Source: Paraphysomonas bandaiensis (Eukaryota > Chrysophyceae). From it: 64,000 nt of DNA. This document shows positions 40,700 to 52,434 of this stretch, one piece after another (position 1 is the first letter of the stretch; each line of letters opens with the position of its first letter). The stretch spans positions 1 through 64,000 of the forward strand of contig CBFFRP010000348.1 of NCBI GenBank assembly GCA_965644295.1, read 5' to 3'. The position numbers and the translations under genes are program-made. The notes under the pieces were generated by a model that was given only the letters and a program-made list of their open reading frames with translations, was not told where the DNA came from and did not search any database.

Positions 40700-41614
40700 A
40701 TGACAGTGTTGATTGGTGCATTGAGATATAACGGCACCCCTTATAGGGTGCAGGGGGTGGCTCGCAGATATCTTTTCAGTGGAGTGTTCCATGACGGAGA
40801 CAACTTCAGTGTATTTGTTAATGAACTACAGAATTCTTTTAAGGACTATAGCGATGGAAAGTTTCGACTGATACAGGATGCCGATAGGGGTCATCTGCAA
40901 TTGCATTGGGATGTACCTACAGGATCTCCCGAACTCCCATTCTCTGTTGACTTTACCACTACTAGATTCCAACGAAGGGCTCGGAGTGCACACGGAGAGC
41001 TACTTTATAAAGCGACTGGACTCCATAAAAAGAAGTCAAAGACAGCTCAGAGTAACAACATATGGGACTTTACCGGCGGCATTGGCAGAGATGCCTACAT
41101 TCTGGCAGCTGCAGGTTGTAAAGTAACCATATTCGAGAGGAACCCTGTGCTCTTTGCTCTATTATACGACGGCATATTGCGGCTACGTAGAATGGAGGAT
41201 ATACGAGATAGAACTAGTCGAATATCCGACCGCATGTGTGTATTTCACATGGACTCGACTGGAATCGCTGCGATGCCTCATCAATCTCATGACTTCTTGA
41301 ATATTTGTGGTCCTCCTGCTGTAGTGTACTTAGATCCAATGTATTCAACTGACGCCACAGCTCGCAGGAAGTCTAAGGTGAAAAAGGAAACTCAAATTCT
41401 TCAACGCTTACAGGCCCTGCATGGTATGTCCGTGATTGACGAAGAAAAGAATAATAGCGCTTTGTTTAAAACTGCTATGCAAATAGCGTCGGATCGTGTT
41501 GTAGTGAAAAGAGAAATCAATGCGACTCAAATATGTTCTGACCCTTTACCAGACATTGTTTATAGCGGATCAACTCAGAGATTCGATGTTTATCTACGTC
41601 GTGGCAAGAGCTAA
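40700..41614 (+). CDS. RsmJ-like (YhiQ family) rRNA guanine methyltransferase
   Basis: Single exon, 304 residues. The SAM-binding motif I is WDFTGGIGRDAYILAAAGC, followed by ERNPVLFALLYDGILR (motif II), VVYLDPMYS (catalytic/substrate motif) and the family end VVVKREIN ... STQRFDVYLRRGK. These match bacterial RsmJ, which makes m2G1516 in 16S rRNA. The N-terminal 85 residues are divergent. A eukaryotic copy would most likely act on mitochondrial or plastid small-subunit rRNA, though no clear presequence is visible after MTVLIGALRYNG. The gene has no introns, unlike most neighbours, which fits a bacterial origin (organellar or later transfer). Confidence 0.85.
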   Translation: MTVLIGALRYNGTPYRVQGVARRYLFSGVFHDGDNFSVFVNELQNSFKDYSDGKFRLIQDADRGHLQLHWDVPTGSPELPFSVDFTTTRFQRRARSAHGELLYKATGLHKKKSKTAQSNNIWDFTGGIGRDAYILAAAGCKVTIFERNPVLFALLYDGILRLRRMEDIRDRTSRISDRMCVFHMDSTGIAAMPHQSHDFLNICGPPAVVYLDPMYSTDATARRKSKVKKETQILQRLQALHGMSVIDEEKNNSALFKTAMQIASDRVVVKREINATQICSDPLPDIVYSGSTQRFDVYLRRGKS

Positions 41615-42135
41615 CGAAAGCATATCTCATGATTTTGATTGCGTCCGTATATTTTGTAAATTTATTACTACTTAAATTGTCATTTATGTATTTCATTTAG
41701 TTCGGAATTATGGTTACCAAATAGGAAATATCTTAGATCGTACATACTTGAAGTATGATGTTATCCATTTCGTTCAAGTAATATTTTTTTTTTAACAATT
41801 GAGGAAAATCTACCACGAATTCTGTTCGCGCTTGAACTGCATTTCAAATAACTTAATACCACGTACATGAAGAGATGAACGATACACACATAGCACCCAC
41901 AAAACAGCACAAAAGTATGTGTGGTATGTATGTGGCTGTATATCCAAAACTATTCGATAATGAATACGTTTTGCCAAGAATAAGGTTGTATGTTATCCAA
42001 TCAATATGTGAATATTGAATATCAAAGGCTAATTACATATATTATACTACTCTGCTACCGTTCATTGTTCTTAAGTACCAGCATCACATACACATACTGC
42101 TCTATACATAATACATAATATATGCTACATAACTC
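41615..42135. other. Tail-to-tail gap, nothing recognised
   Basis: AT-rich, with a T9 run near 41789. 3' UTRs of two convergent genes by position. Confidence 0.4.
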
Positions 42136-43712
42136 CTAAAATTTCGAATCCGGAAGTATAATTTCAACTTCTTCCTTTAATTCACTCAGACATATCTGTA
42201 CAATAGCACCAAGTCAGAGGCCATTTTCATTAGAAATATTCCTTACCTCTTGTAGCTTCAGTTTCATCATATGGAGCTGGGAGCGCACTTCATTGTGGTG
42301 AGATTTGGCATCGTTGTACATTTCTATTTTCTTTTCGTACGACTCTGTTGCTTTCTTGAAATTCAGTCGTAACTTCACCAGCTCTTTGTATCTCTTGTCA
42401 AACTCAGGGGTTGTGGATCTAACTTCTACATGTAAGGGTCAAAACAGTCGCAGGAATGCATGAAATTTGTCACTATCACACCTATATCACAGACTCGTGT
42501 CCTCCAATCGTCCAAGTAAGCCGCAAACAGCTCGATGTCAAACATTTCGATTCCAACGACTACATCGTCGGGAATCTCGGCGAAAAGCTGTGCTCTTCGA
42601 CTGAAAGGAATCGACTATGAGACGACGTATTCAACTGTTAACAGATGTTAAGCACTTACTTGACAGCAGGCGGCGCATTAGCTTGGGGAGGATTCTTGAT
42701 CACTGCCTGCAACTCAAGCACCGACGATGCAAAATTCTCCATGGCAGACCTATCACCAGGCAGGCAGGTCATAACATAGTTGAGCAAGAAGGGCATTGTT
42801 ACTTGTGACAGCAGCGCGCCAGCAATTCTCCTGTGGGGCAGTCCAGAAGAGGCAACAGTGACCGGGACCAAACAGACTCTCTCCTTACTACAGCGTGTTT
42901 ACTGATTATTTTGGCAGCCTGTCTGAGAGCCTTCAGCATCTCCCCTACTTCTGCTTCTATGAACTCTGCTTCCTTTTTGCAGGTCGCTATCTGTACGAAT
43001 AACGGCGCAGACCTAGCTGAGGCGTAAGCACTCTCGGCTCCCATTACCATTTGTGTTGCAGCGTACATATCTGCCGAGTCGTTTACTGAAGGTAGCTGAG
43101 AGTACTTGTTCAACAGAGAGGCCAGCGGACCATGAACCTGCGATTTGATTTCGGACAAGTAACTACAGCTGATTAATTGTTTCGACTTCAGATATTCTAA
43201 CGCGTCCGCCTCGGCAAGAAGAGTGCTGACAACATTGCGCAGTGACAGAGTTGTCACTTCATTGTGGAGATCTGCTCGACTGAATTTCACAGTTGGCTCG
43301 AACTCTTCGGCTGGCCGCAATTTCTTCCGTATCTTTTGTATAAACTCATCTATAAACTCGCTGTGTGGAAGCATGGGGGGTGCCGTGCCAAATCTACATA
43401 ACAACTACTTATAAGTTTGAAAGAGCTATCTCTTAAACACGTACTGAGACAGGAGAGAATCGACTTGATCGACTATCTTGAGCTTCCTGTTACTCTGATT
43501 AGAGTGTCGAGGAGACCCTCCACTTCTACACACACATATCATCACATATCTCTAACGAACACACAACTCTCTTACTGTGGAAACTTATTCCCATGTGATT
43601 TAATGAAGTTAAGTATCCCGAACATGAATGAGAGGGTGTCGTTCAGCTGTCTTAACTCAAACGATAGACACTTAGCCAGCTGGAACTCGAACCACGGGAC
43701 AAATGACGACAT
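42136..43712 (-). CDS. Unidentified helical/coiled-coil protein (seven exons)
   Basis: Model in phase throughout: 43712-43576, 43486-43445, 43393-42863, 42830-42660, 42600-42482, 42425-42247, 42195-42136; 412 residues. The intron at 42831-42862 would be only 32 bp; without it the frame stops at 42799. Predicted almost wholly helical: an N-terminal MSSFVPWFEFQLAKCLSFEL, a middle rich in Ala/Leu/Glu, and a C-terminal coiled coil (YKELVKLRLNFKKATESYEK) ending in EEVEIILPDSKF. No catalytic motif or membrane segment. It may be a subunit of a membrane-tethering or cytoskeletal complex, but I cannot name the family. The start could be an upstream in-frame ATG near 43733. Head-to-head with the gene at 44145. 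Confidence 0.7.
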
Positions 43713-44144
43713 TTCAACGGTAGTGCTTGGCATGGATGCTGTGATTGCGATAATCACCGCCCTGCTCGTGAGATATCGATATGTTGAGAGGTATGTAAGT
43801 GACTGCATATTACAGCATGACACACCTAGCAGCATCATGCATACACATACATATACAGTACATACACTGTATATACTGGAGTACAGCAGTACACGTACAG
43901 CAGTTTATATATATATATGTAGACTATTGCTGTATACCGCACAAAAAACCATATAAAAAGTGGAAAAAAATCAGCTTAAAAGGACAAAAATACCTGAAAA
44001 TATCTGTGCCGGTCCTCTCAATGCATGCACAGATCGGCTCATCTCACTGGCATGCATTCATAGAGATGATAGCAGTGCATGCATAAGATGACACTGCAGT
44101 GAATGATTTTGTCATTGGTAGAACATATCTCTGTATAGATAGGG
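43713..44144. promoter_or_regulatory. Shared upstream region of helical protein (-) and Tudor-like protein (+)
   Basis: 432 bp. Rich in CATACACATACATATACAG, GTACAGCAGTACACG and TATATATATATGT at 43840-43925, then a tract of AAAAA-rich and GCATGCA words. Confidence 0.5.
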
Positions 44145-45506
44145 ATGGATACTAAGGACTTGTTCTCATGTTTATCTGAAGATAACGCCAAGTTGATTAT
44201 ACCGGATGATGTGGTCATGGACGACATTGAGGACGAGCGCACTGCTGATGGATATGCAAAGTTGCAACAGCGTGTGATAATTCGTAGAAATGGAGATATA
44301 AAGTGCGGAGTGATCAGTGCTTATAATCCGATCACTGAGGAGCACACAGTCCTTCTCGATAATGGACTCAAGGAAACGTTTATATTACGGATTGAGCAGG
44401 TGTGTATTGATTGTATGAACTCTTTATATGTGGGTTATGCTGTGCAGTATGAGGTGGTGCCAACTATCAGAGCTGCGAAGAAGCGCCCGCGGGTGTGGTA
44501 TGGTCAGGATGAACCACAAGACGACTTCTCGCTTCCAGAACACCGACTCTTTAATTCATTGGTCCTTGGCTACAATCGGGCTAGAAACAGTTCTCTCAAG
44601 CGAAAGAGTACGTCATCGCCATCGGTAGAACAAACCACAGACTACTCTATATTCGGCGGCCTTCTCTCCTGCCCCTCTTCATTACGTGACACATGTCGGG
44701 CCGCAATTATGAACATGCTGCGATTGCCACTTCCCAGGAACTATAAATACAAGCACTACTCCAATAATTACGTGATATGGGGCGGATATCACAACGAGAT
44801 ACCATACCGTATGACTTGCAAGACTATCGTTGATGTGATTGGACAGGAGGTAATGGATGGAGGGGAAGCGTTGCCGAACAGATTTATTAGGTCAGCTCTT
44901 TTTGATCTTATTGCAGAAGGTGGATTGAGAGTGGAAGATGAAAAAAGAAATGTAGTCCGTCTTAATTTGGATAGCGGGAAGGATATACCCATTAAGTACT
45001 CTATCTGCTATCCTGCCTCGACGAAGGAGGTGAAAGCACATATTGCGGCTGATGAGGACATTATAAAAGAGCTTGAGGTGCTGTACATGTCCCTTATTCC
45101 CGAAACTGGAGATAGATGCCTTATATCAATCAACAAAGAGTTTGCAGCAGCTCTGGATGAAGGGAGGTGCGGGGCTTTGGTGAGGCGGTACCCGTCGGCT
45201 CTTTTCGGAGACGTCCCACTTCAGGTAAATGTACAATACATATGGGTTTCATGGCATAACGAACTGGTAGTATTATGTGCCCCCACGTCACCGATGGAAA
45301 AAGTTTAAGTGGTGTGAAATGCTTGATTTGAATTTGTTTTCATATCACATGAGAGATCGACGCTTCATTGAAATACACGATATGAGAGTTACAAGGTAAG
45401 ATTTCTATTACATTTCGTATTATTGTATTGCTTACCACACACCACACACAGGAGAGATATAATTACCAGGCGTAGAAGCAAGCGTTATAGTAAGAGTAAT
45501 ACGTAG
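44145..45506 (+). CDS. Unidentified protein with Tudor/SH3-like N-terminus and basic tail
   Basis: Three exons, 44145-45224, 45271-45395 and 45452-45506, in phase, 419 residues. Residues about 38-95 (RVIIRRNGDIKCGVISAYNP ... HTVLLDNGLKETF) have the strand pattern of a Tudor, agenet or similar small barrel that reads nucleosomes or other proteins. A KRPRVWYGQDEP segment and SSLKRKSTS (possible nuclear signal) follow. The C-terminus is very basic (RRDIITRRRSKRYSK). These features suggest a nuclear chromatin-associated protein; that is inference. Without the two small exons the protein would read into intron sequence and stop at 45308. Confidence 0.65.
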
Positions 45507-46444
45507 ACTAAATTGTGTATTTATGGCACTCCACTTGTTTATAAGAAGAATATGTATTTATTGGCCATTTCCATACTTTCCATTTAATATATTAGGTTGT
45601 GAAATGGAGTGTAATGGCTTCTAATGCACCGTGGCATTTATCAGTCAGGTTAGTCAAATAAGCCTAGTGAATTGCGGGATGCGCCATGGGCATTGGAGAA
45701 GAATTACTATTTGCCTCTGGGTGAATGGTATTCTTCGTTTGTAGAATGATATCGATTTGAACGATGCAGAGCTGAGGAATATTCGCTATTGTGTACGATT
45801 ACGAATAATTTCATAAGGTACATTGCACGAAAATGCGTAGTGGTATAATGTATTAGCGATACTAGATAAGAAATTCGAAATTGACGTATCGTGTCTAGAG
45901 AAGATGTTTTAGATAATAGATGTTGGAAGTAAGTGTCAGCCTAAAAGTCACAAGTCACAACTCTCAATTAGAGTACGAATATATATTTATAGAGTTTCAA
46001 AGACTTTAACTTCTTATACCAAGATTTAACTGTTTTCTAACAAGATAGAAACACACTTACATGTTATGATGATTATATATAGTGAATAAACGAATAAACT
46101 GGAAATTCTGTTACAATATATTTTGCTAAATACAACATTTATCGTTTATAGTCTTTATATATTATATATTATATATTATCAGTGGGCTTACTGCTTGCAT
46201 GCAACAAGGGGTACAGGACAATATATTGGTATAACGTTGTGTCAATACCAATAGTGGAACCTTTGCTCTGATAAAGCAACACTTATTGCAGTGGTGCAAA
46301 CCCAATATATAGGGTAATCAACTTATAACTTATAATACGTAGAAACAAGCTATAACTCCCCAAGGTGTAAAGAAGCCAATATTATATTACTGATAACAAA
46401 ATCTTTATGAGAACTTACACCATATACCCAAACATAGAGCACGG
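45507..46444. other. Tail-to-tail gap of 0.9 kb, nothing firm
   Basis: AT-rich. 46200-46240 contains GGGGTACAGGACAATATATTG, weakly like the hAT terminus. No gene. Confidence 0.35.
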
Positions 46445-47638
46445 TTAAACTTTTTCAGTATTGGGTCTTTCTTTTAGAATATCAACTATTTCAATTTCCC
46501 GATCCTTTTTCCACATATAACTGATAATTAACTCGTCAAAAGGAAGCAGCCTGATTACACCGTGCTCCGAGTCTACGATTGCCTTTTTTGTTTGGAATTT
46601 GCTCCTAACATCAGCTTCAAGTGTTTCCACTGCCCCTGCAAAACATATGTCAGGGAAAACGCATCTAGATCGATCAGTGAGTACCACTCCAAAAGCCATC
46701 AGGGTCGTTCTTATAAAGATTACAGATCTTGAAGAGGTCCTTACTACTTTCTCGCACTCCAGGTCGAATAGTAACAACATTACGAGTTGTAACTGTGTCC
46801 GCTATCCAATCAGGCACGCGACAATCTGGTAGTGTATCGTACTGCGGCACGTATGGCTGCACAGTGCTGTGAGATGAGCGTCATCATTGGCTCTCACGAC
46901 ATGAATCTCACCTTGATATCCAGTACGGGTGTGCCGTGCACCAAATCACATGCACTTAAGCGCAAGCATCTATTTTTCTTGTCTACAGCCTCGATCCGAG
47001 CTAGAGTAACCCCAAGGGGATTGGGTCTGTGAGGTGACCTGGTGGACAACACCCCCACCTTCTTTTTTAGCATCTGTACACACGTTACAGATATACATAT
47101 CGCAAATCAAAACACATACAGGAGGAGTTATTTTAGCCGTGAAAGTAAAGCGCTTACTATCTTCTACAACCCCGGCGAATGCTTTTGCTTCTTTGAGTAC
47201 GTTAGTGTTGAGATGGAATTGGAAGGTGAGCCAAACATGGCTGAAGGATTCAAGTCCATCCAGCGACTCTATAACTCAGTAAGCAAACCAAAGGTCTTTA
47301 AATGTGATATAAATTTTACCAGGAGACATGTTCGGAGTTAAGTTGATTACGGCTCTACTCGCAGGAGCCAGCTGTCCCTGTCGGGGGGTGCCGATGCACT
47401 GCTTATAGCACGACTCTATAGTGCCAATAGGCTGTACGAAAAACCCTTCAGATGTATTCAGCTGAATCTTAGCTAAGTTTCTCATTTCTTGTTCTACTCT
47501 AGCTCTTCCTCGTCTCTCGCCCCAGTAAGCGGTCTCCATACGCTTGTATCGCCTGTAGCTCCTGCACAGCTCCCATGTTGTGACTTGTATCACAGCCAGG
47601 AATATACCAGCAGAAACATCACTGATTGTATCAGACAT
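46445..47638 (-). CDS. TRMO: TrmO/TRMO: tRNA (adenine-N6)-methyltransferase of t6A37
   Basis: Five exons fit in phase: 47638-47320, 47268-47120, 47073-46912, 46856-46685, 46635-46445; 330 residues. The TsaA/TrmO beta-barrel signatures are all present: QPIGTIESCYKQCIGTPRQG, SLDGLESFSHVWLTFQFHLN, VGVLSTRSPHRPNPLGVTLA and DLVHGTPVLDIKPYVPQYD. TrmO uses S-adenosylmethionine to make m6t6A at position 37 of tRNA(Thr)(GGU) in bacteria and mammals. The first 35 residues (AGIFLAVIQVTTWELCRSYR) form a hydrophobic helix followed by basic residues, which could anchor it to a membrane or target an organelle; bacterial TrmO lacks this. Head-to-head with ORC5. Confidence 0.92.
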
Positions 47639-48091
47639 TATCAGATTACTATAGTCTCCTGATGGCTGGTTATCTTGCACTGTTTAACGCCTGCTCGACA
47701 TGTCCACCGCTACACTGCACTGCTGTACATGCGCAGCATATACATACATCTACTGCTGTAGACACAGTACATGTGTGTGTGGTTGTGACGTGCCAGTATA
47801 CCGGTATACCGTATAGTATACCACTGTACGGGGATGTATGTACACCTCCTGTACACTACCTTGTATACAGGAATACGTGTAATACTGTGATGAAATACGC
47901 AGCTTCAGAGAACCCACATGAACAGGGCAGGAATACAGCGTGAGTACAGTGCGTGGCATACATATATATATACGAGTGCATGTACAGGGAGCTGCAGTGT
48001 GCTCATAGCTCAGTTCTCAGTGTATGTATAGAGGCACATAGACATACAGCAGCACCTGACACCCCCCTTGATCTATCCCCTCAAATCTCCT
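47639..48091. promoter_or_regulatory. Shared upstream region of TRMO (-) and ORC5 (+)
   Basis: 453 bp. Dense in CACTGCTGTACATGCGCAGC, CTACTGCTGTAGACACAGTA, CCGGTATACCGTATAGTATA and GTACACTACC words between 47700 and 48000, the clearest example of the shared word set. Confidence 0.55.
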
Positions 48092-49971
48092 ATGGATATC
48101 AGCATAGCAGATGATGAGTACGATGACATGGCCCCAGAGGAGCGCAGGCGATGGAATATCGAGAGAAATAATCAGTATCTGAGCAGCTTATTCAGCCCTG
48201 GCGAGAGAGGACTATTGAGCGTACAGGAGACATCATCACTACCTTCTTCTCGAGTCATCGATCACATACAGGTAGAAGATAAGCCCTCAGAACTGTTCAG
48301 GAAGATTTCTAGTGATGTTCCCTCTCGTCATAGTGAGCTGCTCCGTATTCTGGAGTACTTAGAGAAGGTACGTGTACAGTGTATAATGCATAGGGCAGTC
48401 ATGCTTACCACTCAATGGATACGCAGGGGTTCTTTCCTGCTCCTGCATTAACTGTGTATGGTCCTGCTGGAAGTGGAAAGACGTTTTTGTGTGATATATG
48501 TTTACAGTCGGTGTTGTCTTCGCCTGTTGTTTCAGTAAATTGCAGAGAATATTCTTCTCAGCGTAACGTATGTAGTTTCTCTGTGTATATTTTTGTGACA
48601 ATTATATACAGTTGGTGAGCGATATTTGGGAAAAGTCTATTCGAGCCATTAACTCATTTAACACACGATGCTTTGACTACACTCCGTCAGCTAGTCTGGG
48701 TAAGGAAAAAGGTGCAGCTTATTTTAGCGATATGACTGGACGTCTTCACACCATATTGGAGCTGCAGCGTTGCTTTTTTTCCAAGGTCGAAGCATGTACG
48801 AAGATTCCGGGATTAATTTTACTGTTGGACCATATTGATTGCATAGACGAGCTTGAGGCGGGACTCACGCACAGACTGCTTCGTTTGCGCGATGTAAGTT
48901 GTGCTACTGTGCCCAGTTACCTTTCATCTTATGTATCGATGTCGTAGCTATGTCACCCAATGTTAAAAGTTATTGCCACTTGCCGGAGTCCTCCTCGCCT
49001 TGGCGATATTAGCTGTCTGTTACTGCGGTTTGGTGCCTACACAGATTCCGACTTCATGCCAATCTTAACGCACCGGTTTGGAAGTGCGCACATGGCAGCA
49101 ACGGACTCTGAAAAGGAAGAGTTTACAGGACTGGTTCGCCAGTGTCTGCCTGGCACATTGTTACGTACAAGATGCGTGGAGGAAGTTTGGGCTGTGCTAT
49201 CTGCGGTATGGGAGAGGCGGAGTAGGGCGCAGACACAACCAGAAGCTGAACTGCGGACTGTTCTGTCCCAACCAGCGCCTCACATGATCGCTCCCATTGC
49301 TGGGCAGAAGAGGGATAGAAACACAGCTATTGCACGATTAGATGATGCTACATGTATGCAATATATTTTCCTTGCTTCGTGGCTGGTTAATGGTTGTCGC
49401 GCAGTATTGACCAAGGACTGGTACGTAGACATACCACATAGGAGAAAAGTTGTTTTGCTGGCGGCTTTCCTTGCCTCCCGAAACCCACAGGAAACCGACC
49501 GGACCACTTTTGGGACAGCCCTCAAGGGTCGCCGAAAGAAAGTAAGGGCCGGAGGAGGGGACGAAGGACGAGGAAGTGATATATACGAGCAAAAGCTTCT
49601 GCCTCGTACCTTCGGTTTGGAGCGCTTGCTGGCAATATATAGACAAATTTTGCCAGCAACACAACAACATGAATCAATGGGTGAAATTATTGGCACAGAA
49701 GATACGGAGGAGTGTGATATGCTAACTTATGCTACGGTACGCATGTGTATAGTAGTAGAGCTTCTGGTGATTAATTATGTTATTACATGAGCAGATTAAT
49801 TCATTAATTAGATCGAGATTTCTAGTCTCTCGAGCACCAGGTGCTGGACACAGGGCAGGCTGTGGAGATAGCAATACACCTTTGTTATTCTTGTGTACTC
49901 TACAAGCGGAGTGTGCGGAAGTGTTGGCTAGAAGTATATCGTTTCCTCTTCGAGATTACTTATGTACGTAA
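48092..49971 (+). CDS. ORC5: Origin recognition complex subunit 5
   Basis: Five exons, 48092-48367, 48427-48567, 48612-48893, 48948-49736 and 49795-49971, each a whole number of codons, 554 residues. AAA+ ATPase: Walker A YGPAGSGKTFL, Walker B-like LILLLDHIDCID, sensor-1 region VIATCRSPP. C-terminal half: WYVDIPHRRKVVLLAAFLAS, KLLPRTFGLERLLAIYRQIL and the last exon with AEVLARSISFPLRDYL match Orc5 and its winged-helix end. ORC binds replication origins and loads MCM helicase with Cdc6. The N-terminal 90 residues are acidic and Ser-rich, longer than usual. All introns are 44-59 bp and lie between codons (phase 0). Confidence 0.88.
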
Positions 49972-50740
49972 ATATGTGGATTATCTAAAGTGTATATGGT
50001 CCTTGTGGCGATTTCATGTCTTGGTATACAATAAAGGTAGAGAGAGTTACATCTTCCTTGTTTTAAGTTAGCAGTGAAAATAAATAGCATGTAAATAGCG
50101 AAGCTCAAAGTCTGCAAACTTGTTTTGATGTTATTGCAACTTACATTCTGATTTGCGCATATATAAGGAAAATATATGTTATGATTATTAAGAGTAAGTA
50201 CAGTTGTAATTTTAGCAAAACAACCCACCAAAGTTTTTTGATATCCATGTAACGATTACTGATTCGCTTTCACGTCTGAATCGTCGCACTACTATGCTGA
50301 GAATTTCCGAAATAGACTTTTTGAAAGGATAGTCACAAGTCACAGTATTGGAGAAACGAGAAACAGTCTTGGAGGGACCGATGATAGACAGAATGACTGC
50401 GTTATATTGAAGGAATGATTTCACATTGCGTTTAATGAATAATAAAGTTTTCAACACTTTTCTGTATTCTGTATGTAAAGGTTGGAGTGTACAAACACCT
50501 TAAAATCCAGCTTTTAGATTGCTGGCAAATTGCAAAACTCAACAGGGAAGCATTTTGGCTATGATTATTCGTTTTACAACTTGCTTGCCTCTGACAGTTG
50601 ATGTAGTAATGAGTGTACTATTAATATACTAGATCGCTCGCTGGCTATTGACATTTACTTGATGTGATTTTATCTATACTTACTATAATTTTTCTCCAGT
50701 CGAAACTATTGACAGCTATTGCTGGTATACATTCTGAGCA
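49972..50740. other. Tail-to-tail gap, nothing recognised
   Basis: AT-rich, ORC5 and BCS1 3' UTRs by position. No gene or repeat. Confidence 0.4.
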
Positions 50741-52434
50741 TTATGATGTTATATCTTTTTCCCAGTCGTACTGTGGATTAAAAGGCATTTTATCTAATTC
50801 ATGAGCTGTCAGAGGGCGACGAGCTCGTCTTCTGACATTCGTGCCAACTACGCTACCATCAGGCACTGCGTCGCTGCTAGCATTGCCTTCGGAGGACAGG
50901 TTCATATCCGGGGCACTAGTTTCTAACAAGGTATGGAACTGCTCGTAAGCAGCTGTTGGATCGTCTTTATGCATCAAAAAGTATCCTTGGAGCTCCGCCA
51001 TACTGAGCTTCTGTTTTTCCTGAAGTTATGTGAGACACATGAGTCCTCAACTTAAGGTAACGTCACACCTGTGCCCTTGCAACAAACTTCTCAGTGAGTT
51101 CTGATGTCGCATCGGGGTAGAATGTAGAGAACATCTTGCGGATCTATAATTTCAAAGTGGTGAGTAGTCAACTATAGTAAAGTGAATATGAACCACCTGA
51201 TGAGGTGTGGCATCGTCGATTAGCTGCGCCACATCTACACGCCCAGGCCGGATGAGAGCCGAGTCCAGTCGATCTACATAGTTCGTGGTCATGAATATCA
51301 GCCGCTCCTCACTGGAAACCGCTCCGTCAAGAATATTTAATAGTCCGCTGAAAGTAACTTCGCTATTTCCGCCTCCGTAAGTTGCTGCCGGGCCACTGAG
51401 GCCAGTAAACCCCCCTCTCGTATCGGCGTGAGATCTTTTCGTATGTGGGAAGGCAACATCCACGTCCTCCAGAAGCACTATACACTGCAGAAATCACACA
51501 CAGAGTTAATATACTAGTTTATTATGATGACGTGCGGCACAGAGCATAGTACCTGCGGTGGAACTGAACTAAGGGCAACTGCGAGCCGGTCGTCAGTTAG
51601 GCCACGCTCGGCAAGGTTGAGCACGCATATGTTGTACCCCATCTTTCCAGCTAGAGCCATAATGAAGCTAGTCTTACCGGACCCCGGAGGACCGTAGAGT
51701 AGATATCCACGTCTATATGGTATACCACGATCCATGTACCATTGAGACGAATTCCGCCACTCGCAAACATCGCGGTAAATCTTTTCTGCTACCCCGGTGT
51801 CTAAAATAACAGAATCAAGAGACCTGCGTGGCCGTGGCTGCCCGAATGGACGCCATTCCGTTCCCCAGTTTGTGAATACAATGGTTTTACCCTCTTCCCG
51901 CCTGGTGGCCAATTCGTATGACTCTCGCAGTATTGACTCGAACACGTCAGTGTTGCGACCAAAGCCCAGAAATTGCACTTTCTCCCACGGTTTACCAGTA
52001 TTGAGATCAACCATCTGCTGCTCGCGCAACCTTTGTACACCCAAGAAGTGATTATTATAAAATAAAAAGTGAAATCCAGGTCCCGGAACGAACCCAAACA
52101 TGGTGTCTACAGTGCCACTGCTGGTTGACTTGAGAGTCGTCTCGACGCTGAGGTGCTGAGTCCTCATTCCTCGAGCTGAGAGCCAGTGCAGGACCCATGG
52201 ATACGCGCGATCCTTACTAGTGACCTCAAGAGTAATCATGAGATTCTTCCTGGCAATGTTGACCACTGCACTGGAGCCCATGCGGAGGAACTGAGCCCCT
52301 GCAGCCAATAGAGCCAGACCCATTCCCCCGCTGAACACCGCATTGTCCGGAGACATCAAACGGGATATGTCGAAGTCTTTTAGACTAGACATCGAGCCTC
52401 CAGAAGCAGCTGTGTCTATGTTAGACTTCTCCAT
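50741..52434 (-). CDS. BCS1: BCS1-type mitochondrial AAA ATPase
   Basis: Four exons, 52434-51553, 51484-51197, 51143-51069 and 51019-50741, in phase, 507 residues. An N-terminal hydrophobic helix ([17 protein letters not shown]) is followed by the BCS1_N domain ([25 protein letters not shown]). The AAA module has Walker [12 protein letters not shown], Walker [12 protein letters not shown], sensor [18 protein letters not shown] and [17 protein letters not shown]1 translocates the folded Rieske Fe-S protein across the mitochondrial inner membrane during complex III assembly. The C-terminal 60 residues ([21 protein letters not shown]) are low-complexity and variable. Head-to-head with the BABAM2-like gene. 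Confidence 0.92.
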
